DNA of 64,000 nt from Monoplex corrugatus (GCA_030674185.1 CM060315.1:86261579-86325578); one strand, 5' to 3'; positions 11,487 to 24,524 are shown, counted from the first letter of the stretch. The notes: a model not told the origin generated them from the letters alone. Program-made: numbers and translations.

Positions 11487-12400
11487 TCACTGCTCCTCAC
11501 TGTCACCAACGTCCTCCAGAGCACTGAATTTGTTTTGAACATATACGTTACTTTTTTCACAAGTCGTGTCATCTGTCTTTAAGAGTCCAAGATTTAGTTT
11601 GATGTTAATTTTGGTCTGTTTTCTTTTGTTTAGTTTCAGCCTAAATCGTCTCATTACAGGATTGTGATCACTGTTGCAGTCTGCGCCTGGTAATGTTTTT
11701 GCTATCAGTAAAGAATTTCTAAATCTTTTATTTATGAGGATGAAATCAATTTGATTTTTTGTACTATCTCCTATTTCATCCATGTCTATTTTCTTCTGTT
11801 AGGGTGCTCAAACCATGTGTTTCCTATCATCAATTCATTTATCTGTGCCCACTCAACAAGTTTCTCTCCCTTTTTATTTTATGTTCCAAGGCTATGACGT
11901 CAACTGTTGTCATCCACTCTCTCCTGTCCCACTTAAGCATTAAAATCTTCCATTATATTACTGTAAAAGTTCTGTCATTTTTATTGAGCCTTGGCTATCT
12001 CTAATTCCTCATAAAAGTTGTCAAATCTCTTCGTGAGTACTTGCAGATGTTAGTGCATATACCTGGATGATGTTGATATCAAATGGCTTGCCATCCAATT
12101 TAACTAATATAACTCGGTCTGACACAGCGCAGTCTGCTTTGATAGACTTTGACTTGTCTCTTTCCATGATGATGCCTATTCCTTTTTCATGTGTGTTTCC
12201 ATCAGAATACATAATTCTGTGCTTACCTGATGTTATCACGGCTGCCCCCTTCCATCACACTTTCTCTAGTCCTAAAATATTGATGTTTGACCTTTCCATC
12301 TCCCTCTTGACACCGTTTGGTTTTCTTTTTTGGCAGCAATATTCTCATATTCCAGATTGCAATTTTAATGCTTTTCAGTCTAATCGCAGTAGCTTGCTGA
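11487..12400 (-). pseudogene. Broken AP-type endonuclease region of the RTE copy
   Basis: This is the endonuclease part of the element, which in active relatives nicks target DNA to prime reverse transcription. Visible pieces are VILVKLDGKPFDINIIQVYA (12240 down to 12060) and the C-terminal part with IDFILINKRF and SDHNPV (11783 down to 11660). The segment between them is shifted in frame, and the expected GDFN motif lies in the disrupted stretch near 11930-11950. Length and motif order match the family, but several lesions exclude function. Confidence 0.8.
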
Positions 12401-12555
12401 TGCCGGGTGTCACCTGCACAGCATGACGATACCTTCTGGACGAAGGTGCTCCACAGGAGCCCCTATTTACGTCGTTAACCTCCGTTCTCTTTGAGCTGGC
12501 CATGATTAACTTGGGAATATACGATGGTGGTTTCCTGTTGCCTTTCATCGGTTTT

Positions 12556-12815
12556 CTTCAGGGTTTAATAATAATGATAATAATTACAGTATTAATACGG
12601 TGCCAAATCTGTACAATTCAAATCAAAGCGCACTCACGTACCAGGCATAAGCATACAACCGACAAAGACTACTTTACAATATTTAATACACAGACTGAGG
12701 GAAAGAAGTAGTTGTTGAATTCATTGTTGGGAAAAGAGGTGGGTTTATAAACTGGATTCAAAAGCAGAAAGGGTTGGTGTTAGGCGAAGGCAGACAACCA
12801 CAAGGAAGTGATGCT
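12556..12815 (-). mobile_element. Nested CR1/L2-like 3' fragment inside the RTE copy
   Basis: This 260-base block has no counterpart in the full-length RTE element. On the minus strand it reads LSAFESSL, a stop, then THLFPNNEF, matching the FKxxLKTHLF ending typical of CR1/L2-group ORF2 and similar to the copy at 49029-49988 (FKRSLKTHLFPK). It ends in an ATT-rich tail (plus strand TTTAATAATAATGATAATAA), as expected for this clade. TTTTCT occurs at both edges (about 12552 and 12815) and may be a short target-site duplication. Confidence 0.7.
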
Positions 12816-13158
12816 TTTCTGTTTACCCATAGCTGGGGTTTGGTTCGTGGGCAACGGGGCATGTCCACACGCGGGAGGATAAGCGTGCCACACGTCTGGG
12901 GGCCAGACCTGTTTCACGTCCCGCGAGCTTAGACTGAGTCCGTGAGGTGCTCAGTTACCGATATCGCTACGAGGAGGCTCAATGTAGGCTTGCTGATGGA
13001 CAGGCTATGTCCTGACAGAGAGAGACTTATACATTCTGCTCTCCTTTTTCACATAGCTGCAAGCAGCAGTGCTAGCCAGCGGTGCAGGCTGAAAGTGAGA
13101 GGTGACAAGCAAGCAGTCACTAGCAAACACACTAGACGCGTCACATCAGCCATTTGAC

Positions 13159-13580
13159 ACACGCATACAGCTACATATATATATATGTCTGTGTATATAT
13201 TATATATATCTATTATTATAATATATATACATATGGATACATATACACATACATACATATATACATACATATATACATACATACAGGCATACATTACATA
13301 CACACATACATACAACATACATACATACACACATACATACATAGATGCATACATACATACATACATACACACATACATACATACATACACACATACATAA
13401 CACAACATCATACACACATACATACATACATACACACATACATACATAGATACATACACACATACATACATACATAAACATACACACATACATACATACA
13501 TACATACATACATACAACATACATACAATACATACATAGATACATACATACATACATACACACATACATACATACATAAG
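13159..13580. repeat. (CATA)n tetranucleotide microsatellite with TA-rich start
   Basis: CATACATACATA repeats with CACA and GATA variants, preceded by a TATATA tract (13170-13245). It starts immediately at the 5' end of the RTE copy. Open frames over it are low-complexity artefacts. Confidence 0.95.
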
Positions 13581-14275
13581 ACAGAAGCCAGCTATCTGAA
13601 AGGAAACTTGGTTAATGAAACTGTGGGTAAAGAAGTTTTCCCCCCAATGCCTGGAAAAGTTTAGGGAAAATAGGATTCTGCTCAAATTTCATGAAATTGC
13701 AGGAATTTGGCATGCTGCTCTGAACACAATACGTTAGCAGCGTTTAAAAGCCAGTGACAAAAGACAAAGACATCTACATGTATCTCAGGGCTATAAGCAG
13801 GGTTCTCATAGTGCATTAACAACCATACCACCCGGACTCTTTGACAATCTAAAGGACGCATTGCATGTTCGTTGAGCAGGTCCCTGGAACTCTTTTAACA
13901 TTTTCTAGAAAGAAATCAGCAAAAAGACGATAAACTGTGCATCAGACTGTTTTAGTCTGACACCATGTGTCGACTTCTTTGCTTAGAACACCAGACGATT
14001 ATGATTATGTGGGCAGATGTGATCAGAATTGAGGTCATCACTAGTCTAACAAGGACCCCTAGAAGACAGTCGGGACCACCTCGAGATCTGTTGAACGAAA
14101 TCCTGGGACCTCCTTCATGTTTCCTGTCTCTAGATCAGAATCCCCAGCTATAACCACCTGCAAACAACACACACATCTCAATGCATTGAGTATTCTGGGA
14201 AAAAACAACAACATGGAAATGAAATTACCGGTATATATATTATCATTGCATTCATGCAAATAATCCAAGATTATA
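13581..14275. other. No recognisable feature
   Basis: About 700 bases of single-copy-looking DNA. No exon, RNA gene or shared repeat was identified. Confidence 0.45.
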
Positions 14276-14660
14276 CCCATGGTGTTGGCCGTCTGCCTAA
14301 TTGATCACCAGGAGGATTTAAAAAACTGAATACAAATTTATGCATAAAGCATAAAGCATCACTAAGCACACACTAAACAACATAAAAACTGGCCTATTAC
14401 CCCAATACCTAAAATTGCCACCAAGCAGTTCACACTTCCTTAGAGCTAAAAACGCAAACACGACAGTTCAAACTTCCTTATAGCTAAAAATGGAAAAACG
14501 ATATGTACCTAATTATCAATCCTAATAGAAAGAATGTATGCAAGACTTTATGGAAAACATACGGGTAATGGACCAGCCAGGCAGAAAATGAGACTGGAAG
14601 AGATGATAGAAAAAAGGAATTTACATTAGAAATTATTCTATTTCAAAAAGTCATCTGGAG
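14275..14660 (+). repeat. Degenerate copy of the roughly 540-bp interspersed repeat
   Basis: Matches the pair at 50286-50832 and 54357-54890 in order. Shared landmarks are GGATTTAAAAAAC, CCTAAAATTGCC, TTCCTTAGAGCTAAAAA, AATTATCAATCCTAA and GGACCAGCCAGGCAGAAAAT. It is the most diverged of the three copies and lacks the first part (AAAGCCCAGCCGACTGCG). The family is unclassified and has no coding signature. Confidence 0.7.
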
Positions 14661-14681
14661 TGTTACAACAGGAATTAAATC

Positions 14682-14707
14682 TTGGGGGGGGGGGGGGGGG
14701 GGGGGGG
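14682..14707. repeat. Poly-G homopolymer, about 26 bases
   Basis: An uninterrupted run of G. Length is likely uncertain in any assembly. It sits just after the degenerate 540-bp family copy. Confidence 0.9.
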
Positions 14708-16160
14708 TTATATAACTGTTTCAATATTCAAAACGCTTTGGGGAAAAAATCTGGAAATTGAATGAAAATCCTGAATGGCCTGTGCTTGAAGAGGCACTGG
14801 ATTATATATCAGGAACGGGGAAAATCTGTTATCATTTTACCAAGAACCTAGTGAAACTGGTGATTCGTAACTTTTTACATGGCAGACTTGCTATCATATA
14901 CAACAAGGGGATTAAGCATGGGGAAGGGGGGGGGGAATAACAACATACTAGTAGATGTGACAATAGTTAGATCAACAGCAAAATAATAAATGTAAATGAC
15001 TGCATTTGATGCTGGCAAACAGGTGTGTATACACAAACCATACATATGATTATAGTTATAGACATGCACAGTAGTGTTCAGCGCAACGACATGAGATATC
15101 CACATGCACTTTCAATTTTACGGTACATAACATGTTTTATGATTTAACAGATATTATCTTTCAACGCATATCCCATGTTCGTGAATCACCACGGCTCACA
15201 AACAAGACTTTTATATATACAATCATATTGTGCATGCAAACACACGTGAGCGTGTAGACAGATGCTTACACACGCAGCTAAAAAAAAGTTTAAAATATAC
15301 AATCATTGCACAAAGTAATGAAAAAGAGGCTGTTTAGATTTTCTCATCAAGTTACATACCCGTTCACGACTTTTGAAATATGTAGGTCATGACCATGAAA
15401 GAAAAAGAAAAAGAAACTAAACGGGGAGTTAAGGGTTTCACACGTTAGAGACGACAGATGACGACTGTCACGACATGGGCAAACTGTGGGCAGGACACAA
15501 ACCACTTGGCAACAAGATGTAGTCTACAAGACAACGTATTTGATACAACTTGACACCTTTTCCACTTCTGTCATATACTTAACAGTATTATAGTATAACC
15601 GCTTTTATGTAACGTCACTTTAAACAAATTTCTCTCATGGTATCAACGGTGGTCTAAGACAACACTGGGCAGTTTTCTCACAGTCAGACAAAACAACATG
15701 TGCACGACTATACACCGTACATGTCGGGATACCCAAGTACGATAAATGGCAAAGTCAGTTTTAAAAAAAATCAACAACTGAAAGACACTACACTACATTG
15801 ATAAAATCAAATCTATGTGGACATAATACTCGCACCGCAATATATACATGTAGAATTACTATAACGATGATGATGTATTATGGATCTAGGTCTTTTTTAT
15901 TTCTTAAAATGCTCAGTGCAGAATCATCTCCAAACGCACACAACGCCCAACAAACACCCCCACTCTTCCCAAACGAAACAAAACCACAAACCAAAACAAA
16001 ATATGCAAGATGTGCTTTCTCTTTTAAACAGCATACAACAAATCCTCCTTCCCCCTCCAAAATACAACAAAATCGCTTTCTCTTTTTTATCACAATGCCC
16101 AATACCCTTCCTACCATCTCAAATACAGTAGTTATACAAATAAATGCACCCACGTTCTCT
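14708..16160. other. No recognisable feature
   Basis: About 1.4 kb without clear coding potential or a shared repeat. Short open frames are A/T- or CA-driven. It contains small G runs near 14925. Confidence 0.45.
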
Positions 16161-16165
16161 TTTAC

Positions 16166-16167
16166 AA

Positions 16168-16224
<57 letters not shown>

Positions 16225-16225
16225 C
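16166..16225. repeat. (CA)n microsatellite
   Basis: About 30 ACAC units, followed by a short ATATAT tract at 16234-16250. Confidence 0.95.
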
Positions 16226-16825
16226 AACACTCACATATATATTATATATACACACACACCAGAAACACCATCACCGCTTGCCACTACACAGTCCAAGAAA
16301 GATAGCTCAGTTTTTCTGTGTCCCCCCACCTGGCCCCAAGCCATTCTGGCAATAAAAACAGGCAAACGAATAGTAAAGGCGAAAGGAAATAATTAATAGT
16401 ATTATAATACACAGTCCCAGCAGATGAAATGAACCTGGGCAAACTATGATCAAATGTCTTGCTCATGGACACAGTTGGAAATGGATCATAATTTCACTGA
16501 ACTTGACTAAGTGACATTTGATTTACTGTAAGTCTCTTCGCAGGATCTCCCTTCATCACTAAGGAGACGTGAGGGATGCAGATGGAGGAGATCCCATCCC
16601 ACCCTACCCTACCCTACCTTCTTGTTCTTTGTGCAGAGATTCTAACCATTATGACAAGGGAAGACAACTCGATAAAAGGAATCCCGATTGATAATGTAGA
16701 CTAGAACACAAAATTTCCAGTGTGCTGGTGATACCCAATTAATACATATGAGATAAAACCTCTTTTTCAGGCCTATTCACGAACAGGTAAAAAATGCCAA
16801 TAATATAGCAAATAATTGAGAGAAA
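16226..16825. other. No recognisable feature
   Basis: Contains a short CCCTACCCTACC tract at about 16601-16616 but otherwise nothing recognised. Confidence 0.45.
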
Positions 16826-16985
16826 GAAATATATATATACATATATATTATATATACATACATACATGTATATATACATATACAACATATCAAATATATA
16901 TCTATATATATATACACATTATAAATAATATATAATATAGTATATATAGTATATATCATATGATATTTTATATATATAAATTATC
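16826..16985. repeat. (TA)n-rich microsatellite
   Basis: TATATA and ATACAT alternation with imperfect spacing over about 160 bases. It is an easily melting, low-complexity tract. Confidence 0.9.
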
Positions 16986-17494
16986 AAAATAATTGGCAAT
17001 TGATGCATTCAAAATTTCGAAAAACTTTGAAACCATTAATAATGACACATTTTCCTGCGTAAAAATGCTATTCAAAAATTTCGTCGCAAAGAACCATTAC
17101 TCCAACTGTCACAGTTCCAAAGTCTCTTGTACTATCCAAACTGATATGGTTTATTGGGCCTACTTGCCTGTGAGCAGGAAAACAAAGGGCTGGCATAAAA
17201 AGGTTTGGACAGAAAGGCTGCCTTAACCATGCAATTTATTCGAAGGTCGAGGTCCCCAGATAAGGAATGTTTTCCCCTTACCCCCTGCCCCGTCCACTAG
17301 AATTCAAACCTTTAATGGACTCGGTGTTAGTCGTTGGGATGAGATGTTTTAACCAAGTTCTTGTGCGCAGCATGCGTAAAACTTAGTGCACATACACAAA
17401 TGTCACAGGTATCGACGGACGTCTCCCCAGCAAAAGTTCCTAGAAAATCTACTTTAATGCCAATAAGTTGTTTAACGCAATACATGATAATCAA
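16986..17494. other. No recognisable feature
   Basis: About 500 bases of AT-rich DNA upstream of an RTE copy. A short open frame at 16993-17226 shows no recognisable domain. Confidence 0.4.
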
Positions 17495-18595
17495 TAACAA
17501 GGATTTACTTTTGAGCTTTGTTGATTAGACAAGTCTTTCAATCGGGAAAACACGAAGAACTGATCAATCAAGTAGAAAGGCTCAATATTGATGGAAAAGA
17601 TGTAAGAATAATAAGAACTATATATATTATCTAAGAATAGTAAGAACCATATATTGGGAACAACCAGTAGCAATGAGAATAAAAAGAAATATATAAGCTC
17701 TTTCCAAAGTCACCAAAAGAGGGTCAGCAGGGTTGTGTTCTTTCATCAAGACTTGTTTTCACTTTACAGTGAAACCATCATGAGAAACCTAGGAGAATGC
17801 CCTTGGATAAAGTTGAAGGAAGAATGATAAACAACATACGTTACGCAAATGACACCGCGCTAATTGCAGAAAATGAAAAAGACCTACAAAATCTTGTGAC
17901 TATAATAGAAATTGAAAGCAATAATATAAGGCTGGAACTAAATAGCAAGAAGACTGAAGTCATGGTCATCAGTAAAAAACATGAAATCCCCTCATGCAAA
18001 ATAACAGCAAACGGCACAACTTTGAGACAGGTTGATAAGTTTGAATATCTGGGAACGATCATCTCACCAGATGGCAGATGCACATCAGAAATAGCCAGCA
18101 GAATCAGCCAAGCCAAAACAGCATTCGAGAAGATGAAAAGCGTTCTTACCAACAAATGCCTATCAATTAGCATCAAGAAGACATTTCTTGAATGTTATAT
18201 AGATCCGATACTGTTGTATGGTTGTGAGGCGTGGACAGTCAACACACAAAGAATAAAATTGAAGCAACTGAAATGTAGTTTCTGAGAAGAACGCTGAGGG
18301 TTCCATGGACAGCAAAGAAACCAAACTAGACAGTCTTGATGGAGGCAGACACAAGAAGATAACTGATAAGGAAGATTAGGAAAAGACAAGCAACATTCAA
18401 AGGCCATTTTATGAGGAAAGGAGAATTAGAGCACCTGGTCACAACAAGAAAGCTGGAGGGAAAGAGAACACCAGGGAGAAAATACTGGACGGATTTGCAG
18501 GGTAGCTGAGGACAGAAGAGTGGGCGATGTACCTGCAGCGACAGGGGATAGATTCGTATGGAGGGCCATGATCGCCAGTGCCGATGATGATGATG
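17495..18595 (+). mobile_element. 5'-truncated RTE-like copy with RT relic
   Basis: Begins just before RT motif A, which is damaged here, and runs to the family 3' end followed by GATGATGATGATG. The longest frame (17797-18285) carries NNIRYANDTALIAENEKDLQ: the catalytic YADD has become YAND, losing one of the two metal-binding aspartates. It also has KKTEVMVISKK, YLGTIISPDGRCTSEIA and YGCEAWTVN. The tail is broken by frame changes after 18285. AATCAA occurs at both ends (17489 and 18596) and may be a target-site duplication. It is inactive. Confidence 0.85.
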
Positions 18596-19829
18596 AATCA
18601 AAATAAATTTGGGGCCGCTACATGGTGCCAACTCGCTTTGGACAGAGCAGCCTTCATTTCTGAGAAGAAGTATATTGGGGCAAAATAAGAATACGATAAC
18701 AGTACACGATAAAATATGACGCCATACTATACAGTGATCAGATCCAATACAGGAAAGAACAGATCTTGACAGGCTAGGCTCTCACCGGGTGTTCCAAGTC
18801 TACTACTTTGTTACAGACGAAAAGAACAAAAAATGTCCTTGATCTGACACTCAAAATGAAAAATTAATACAGACAAATCACGTGAATGTCTCTTGACCTT
18901 TGTGGAGACCGAGCAGCAATTACACTGTTATCTCTAATTCTCTGATTATTTCTGCTTTCGGAGAAACAACCAACACATTATTTATACGTCTAACACATTT
19001 TGTAAAGAAAACACAGTCTCTAATTTTGTATTTTACGCTGACTTGTGTAATCGACAGAAAGGCTGGCACATATAGTCTCACTGGTGTTCCACGAAAGAAC
19101 TGCGCTGTGCTATGATGTCATAACGACGTCAACAATTTAAAGATGTCGACAAACGATGACGTCAGAACAAAACTGCACCCTCAGAATGGCACTGGGAATT
19201 ATGGTGCGAAGGGAAAGATGGGGTTCTCACAGGGAGGCACTGTTTTCCACTGCACTGTTTTACCATATGGTGTAAGTCAGCACAGGTTTACTGACTAGTC
19301 ACTGCACAAACGCAGTGCACCTATCGAAATCAACACTATAAAATAAACCATCACCACACCTTGCCTTCGACTGAAACACAAACGGACCATAAAATCGGGT
19401 TGAGGCAGACTCAATCATGGTAATCAATGGATCAGTATCGGTTCAGAAAAAGCGAGAAGTACTCAACTGATCCCTTCGCCTCCCTCTCTTCCTCAATACT
19501 GACCTGTGCTCTGTGTCCTCACTTTATCTAATGTTGAAACAGCGATAACACATGGGGGATAACTCACCTATTTTAGCATCTGTGAACGCAGAAGCAAATA
19601 GATGTAATCAGTGTATGCCATGGCAAAAACAGACAAATCAAACAAGCTCAACACTGATTTTTTTTTTTCAATTAGTCGACCATTATTCAATCAGGGAATC
19701 AAAAAGTTCTAGGCACCCCGGTAAAAGTGCCAGTGATTTTTGCTTTTTCCTCCCACAAAGAAATGCTAACATTTCAACCAAATCGCGACTAAAACGAAAT
19801 CGTTTAATCTCGAACAGTATTAAATATTA
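18596..19829. other. No recognisable feature
   Basis: About 1.2 kb without recognised repeats or coding pattern. Several ACGTCA/TGACGT motifs occur around 19120-19160 but nothing links them to a gene. Confidence 0.4.
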
Positions 19830-19886
19830 GTGGTAAACGCTACAGACATCTGACTGACAGGTTGTGGGTTCTAAGCCCGATCACAC

Positions 19887-19949
<63 letters not shown>

Positions 19950-20135
19950 CACAAACAAACAAACAAACAAACCACACACACACACAAATTTCTCGTGGGA
20001 GCTCTGACCAGCTCCTACTCAAAGTTGAATATGCTGTTGGTTTGTTGGGAAGCCTGATGACCACACAGTCAAGTCTCATCACTTTATGAATGCGGCATTG
20101 AGGATGTTGCTTACATTTCCTGACCTATAGGCGTC
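19830..20135 (+). repeat. SINE-like repeat with expanded CA tract
   Basis: The left part (GACTGACAGGTTGTGGGTTCTAAGCCC, written in two pieces GACTGACAGGTTGTGG and GTTCTAAGCCC) resembles a tRNA-derived head with a degenerate B box. It is followed by (CA)n at 19888-19948 and then AGCTCCTAC, CACAGTCAAGTCTCATCAC and CACATTTCCTGACC-type landmarks. The same tail order is present at 29075-29312. The head call is an inference. Confidence 0.6.
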
Positions 20136-20194
20136 GTTATCTCTTCGGCCTGACTTGACGTCAGGATATTTTATGAAAGGAAGCGTAGAGAATA

Positions 20195-20350
20195 GCTCTG
20201 TCACGCAGCCTCAACCCAAAGTGGAATCCCAAAGCATCATCACTATCATCCAGATAATCATCACCATCTCACTGCGAAAAATTGTCACAGATTGTCTACC
20301 CTTTCATGCTCCCCCCTCATGACCAATTCAAGGTCGGTGGGTTTGGAGCT
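20195..20350 (+). repeat. Interspersed repeat, CTGTCAC-GCAG/AGCATCATCA family, copy 1
   Basis: Shares CTGTCACGCAG, then CAAAGCATCATCAC, GTGCGAAAAATTGT-like and CCCTCATG landmarks with 31340-31500, and its first part with 60075-60160. Unclassified. The run of CATC triplets suggests it could be the 3' end of another RTE-type element. Confidence 0.5.
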
Positions 20351-20639
20351 GTTTGGAGAGAGCTGAAGACGAGCGGCATGAGGGTAGTGACACAGAAGTT
20401 GCACAGTAGATGGGACAGAAAGAAGTTGCATAAAATACAATTTGTTACAAGAAAAAGAAAAGAACAAAAACGAGATTTAAAAGAAAGGCGCAGAGTAGGA
20501 CTGTCCTATTTGCAGCCAATGTCCACTACGATCACAATAAGTTCGCCTCGCGCCATGTATCATACAAATGACATTGACAGAAAGATGCACATCAACGTCG
20601 CTGTCTATAACACATTTCGCACATCAATCGTGATCTTGT

Positions 20640-20805
20640 CTTGCCACCATCCATCAGTGGACGCCAGCAATTTGTCCGTCGTCACCAAAAAATGACATCA
20701 CAAAAGGTAAAGTCATCACTTCACCAATCCATCAGTGGACGCCAGAAACATGTCCGTCACCACCACAAAAGGTAACGTCACCAAGACACCATCCAGCCCT
20801 CAATG
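20640..20805. repeat. Imperfect tandem duplication, about 70 bp x 2
   Basis: Two copies of a segment with CCATCAGTGGACGCCAG, then TGTCCGTC, CACCA and AAAAGGTAA. The second copy is at about 20730-20800. Confidence 0.75.
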
Positions 20806-20866
20806 CAGGAATCTGACAGAATGTGGCAACACGTGATGACCCCGCACCGCCGGACGACTGACATCT

Positions 20867-21032
20867 TCACAACATTTCCATCAGCATGTGCGTCTTAGGG
20901 TCGGGAGTCGCAGCATTCTTGGTATGGTCCCTGGGGTTGACACGCTGCCCGTGGCCCAGGATGGCGGAGTACAGAACGTCTCTTTGAGCGTGGAGTACAT
21001 TGGGCGTGGTACTCAGGCGTGTTCGTCTGGTA
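20867..21032 (-). CDS. Candidate terminal coding exon of an unidentified host gene
   Basis: On the minus strand a possible 3' splice site (TGTATTTTCAG, ending near 21033) precedes a 54-codon open frame that starts TRRTRLSTTPNVLHAQRDVL and ends in THMLMEML and a stop near 20870. The frame is richer in G and C at third codon positions than its surroundings, has a mixed amino-acid composition and does not overlap any repeat. That is what an isolated last exon looks like. No partner exon was found upstream on the same strand, no polyadenylation signal was assigned, and I do not recognise the protein. It may equally be chance. Confidence 0.3.
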
Positions 21033-21359
21033 CTGAAAATACATGACGTAAACACTGTGAGTAAGTAAGTACACTAAAAGTAATAATTACACTAACAGAA
21101 GTAATCATCGTCATATTAAACATCATAGCCATCATTTGAAATATTTCAACAGCAAAACCATAAGGCCAACAGATGGACTGATGGAACACGCCAGTAACCA
21201 CACCTACCGCTGTCATAACTCCGGAGGCATGCAAGGTTCTCGCCCCCCCCCCTCACCCCACCCCTCCCTGACCACAAAGAAAGTGGCAATCCCTCAGACA
21301 CTTGATTGACAGGTGGTCTATGACAGGCAGGTCGGTCCACTGGTTGATACTTGCTATAC

Positions 21360-21590
21360 AGCTCTTTCTCAGGACCTCCTTCCTGAACATCTACATGTAC
21401 AACGGTGGTCCTGGACAGTGTGTCATGCACTGGAGGGCTCCCCATGAGGCGCAGAATCAAGACTCCCATTAGAACGGGTCCACAGGGGTTCCTTGGACCA
21501 TCTGATTGAAACCATAGAGTCTCACTTGAACAAGACAGGCTCCACTCCTGACATACAGTATACCGTCTAATATCACTCATAGCCAAAAGA
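21360..21590 (+). repeat. Interspersed repeat, CTCCCATTAGAAC family, copy 1
   Basis: Shares, in order, CTCCCATTAGAAC, AGGGGTTCCTTGGAC, a TGATTGAAACC-like stretch, GAGTCTCACT and ACAGTATACCGT with the minus strand of 28546-28770. Unclassified and probably non-coding. Minus-strand open frame 21146-21586 is considered a by-product. Confidence 0.55.
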
Positions 21591-21599
21591 CGTTAAATC

Positions 21600-22570
21600 A
21601 AAGAAAGAAGAAAGAACAGTATACATAATGCAAAGATGTATAGAAATGTCAAAGCTAGATCCGTTCTGTAGGGAAAAGAAACTTTATGCATTTGCCAAGT
21701 GATTACTGCATGTTCTACCGGCTATTTAACTTACAAGAGGAATTATTTGTGTTGATTACGGAATCTGAACTTGGTCGAATGTTCTGTACGTGACTGGAAA
21801 CTGCTAGTATAGCTCTGAATTGTAATACGCCACGCTGGACCATTGGTTTATGGACAGTGTGTCCCTTCTCTCCATGATGGCAGGTCTGAGAATACACATC
21901 ACTTACGCATTACACATCATTTCGCTTCCTAAATGTTGTTCTGAGCGTGACTTTCAACCTCTAAATTTAAACCTGAAGAAGTGGGGTCACACTACAAATT
22001 TGTCGTACGCGTCGGGCCCCTTGACCAACCCAGTAACAGTCGTAACTGTCAATGCTAAAAATAGTCTCGCGTCATCACTGTTCCGAAAGCCGGTTTTGAT
22101 TGGTCAGATCTACTACGCTTTGTATTTCTTTCAGTTAAACTGGAAACTTTAGATCAAAGCACTAAAAGTCGCATCAATGCTTCGAAACTGGTTGAAACCA
22201 AAGAAAGCTCTGAGAAAACTGATGAAAATAGTGAGCAAAACAAAAGAAAAGAAAAAACAATAACAACAACAAACAAAAAAGCCAACAATGACGCTGATTT
22301 CTTATCTTCATTCTATGGTGCTTTAATTTTCAAACTGATGTTCATACGTGGTATAACTGACCAAGAGGCGAGTAAAATAAAATGATATTTCAGAGTATAG
22401 AGATTTGTTGTTTTGACTTCTTAGAGAAAGACTAAAAGTTGAGAGTGGGGATGAAAGTATTCTCTAGAATTCCAGATAAGGGGTGAACCACCACATCTAC
22501 CAGTAAGCGAATGGGAGGCCCTCACTGATAACATCAACAATACGATGAAGATTGTCTTACAACCCTCAGC
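21600..22570. other. No recognisable feature
   Basis: About 1 kb with no recognised repeats or genes. An A-rich stretch with CAACAACAAC lies near 22255-22275. Confidence 0.4.
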
Positions 22571-22589
22571 TCGTCGGAGAGTGAGGTGG

Positions 22590-22815
22590 TAGAGACCTCA
22601 ACTTTTGTCCAAGACACTGTTAATAAGGTGGCGCCCATCCCCTCTCCCTCGCCGCTGTATCCTCCTTATCATTGAACAGGGTCAGGCACTCGTCCACAAT
22701 GGGTGCACTGGATGCTGCATGTAGCCTGTCATTAAACTTTTACTTGAGCCAGACTCGAACCCGTGCAGTCAGACTGAAAGGCGTGATTTTAGACCTCTAG
22801 GCCAGCCAGGTGGCT
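22590..22815 (-). repeat. tRNA-derived SINE-like repeat
   Basis: Read on the minus strand from 22815, GGCTGGCCTAGAGGTCT resembles an A box region and GGGTTCGAGTCTGGC an RNA polymerase III B box about 45 bases later. A body then continues toward 22590. This arrangement is typical of tRNA-derived SINE heads. No second copy was found in this window. Confidence 0.55.
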
Positions 22816-22837
22816 GCTTCTAATACTACAACTACCA

Positions 22838-22872
22838 TGCTGCTGCTGCTGCTGCTGCTGTGATGATGATGA
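22838..22872. repeat. (CTG)n followed by (ATG)n
   Basis: About seven CTG triplets then GATGATGATG. A short triplet microsatellite. Confidence 0.9.
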
Positions 22873-22944
22873 CAAATTGATTGCAATTTTTCTCTACTGA
22901 GTACTTGGAGTGTTTTACAGTATAAAATCTAACATTTCAAACGA

Positions 22945-22988
22945 ACCCTCCCCCCCCCCCCCCAAGTCACATTCACTCATGCGCACGC

Positions 22989-23059
<71 letters not shown>

Positions 23060-23070
23060 AGACAGAGAGA

Positions 23071-23104
<34 letters not shown>

Positions 23105-23126
23105 AAGAGCGGAGAGAGAGAGAAAA
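22945..23126. repeat. Poly-C plus (GA)n/(GACA)n microsatellite
   Basis: A C run at 22950-22964, then AGAGAG from 22994, ACAGACAGACAG at 23034-23060 and more AGAGAG to 23126. Confidence 0.95.
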
Positions 23127-23466
23127 CTTAATCAGTCTTTTCCTTTTCTATTTGGGGGAAAAAAGAGAGACTTGGAATAAAATCTCGGGACTTGGAATAA
23201 AATCTTGCCAACACATTTCTGTTAAAGACAAAACACTGACAACACATGTAGTGATGTGCACAAGACAGAACAAACAGAGACCCAATTCAAATAATATCTT
23301 CTAATTTTCACAACCAGGAAGTTAAACAGAAAAAAAGAAGTCAGATGGAACCTATACGTTCAATCTGTGAACGTAGCAAGAGCTCGAAGCAACTGCAATA
23401 CCTGTCATCGTATGCTAACTGCACACACCATCCCCTCAGCCTACTGATTTAATGAAATACAAACGG
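23127..23466. other. No recognisable feature
   Basis: Spacer between two GA microsatellites. It contains a short local duplication of GACTTGGAATAAAATCT at 23169-23206. Confidence 0.5.

Positions 23467-24524
<1,058 letters not shown>

Larger units (their letters stand above)
10418..13158 (-). mobile_element. RTE-like non-LTR retrotransposon, near full-length, internally deleted
   Basis: Sense is the minus strand. The sequence follows the full-length element at 55697-59079 from its 5' leader (near 13158) to its 3' end. The endonuclease (12400 down to 11490) keeps the motifs NQIDFILINKRF and SDHNPV but is broken by frameshifts and stops. The RT core is mostly missing: RT motif A, here ALDRV instead of AFDRV, is fused in frame to the C-terminal tail (KLEHLVTTGKLEG), removing about 0.85 kb that includes YADD. 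Bases 10418-10443 look like a small extra copy of an internal piece found again at 10548-10580. A CR1/L2-like fragment is nested at 12556-12815. It is dead. Confidence 0.85.

Noticed and set aside
13159..13580. Open frames of up to 174 codons over CATA repeats
   Set aside because: Pure tetranucleotide repeat translations (YIHTYIHT and MYVCVYVC types).
21146..21586. 146-codon minus-strand frame as host gene
   Set aside because: It overlaps an interspersed repeat (21360-21590) found also at 28546-28770, and shows no domain.
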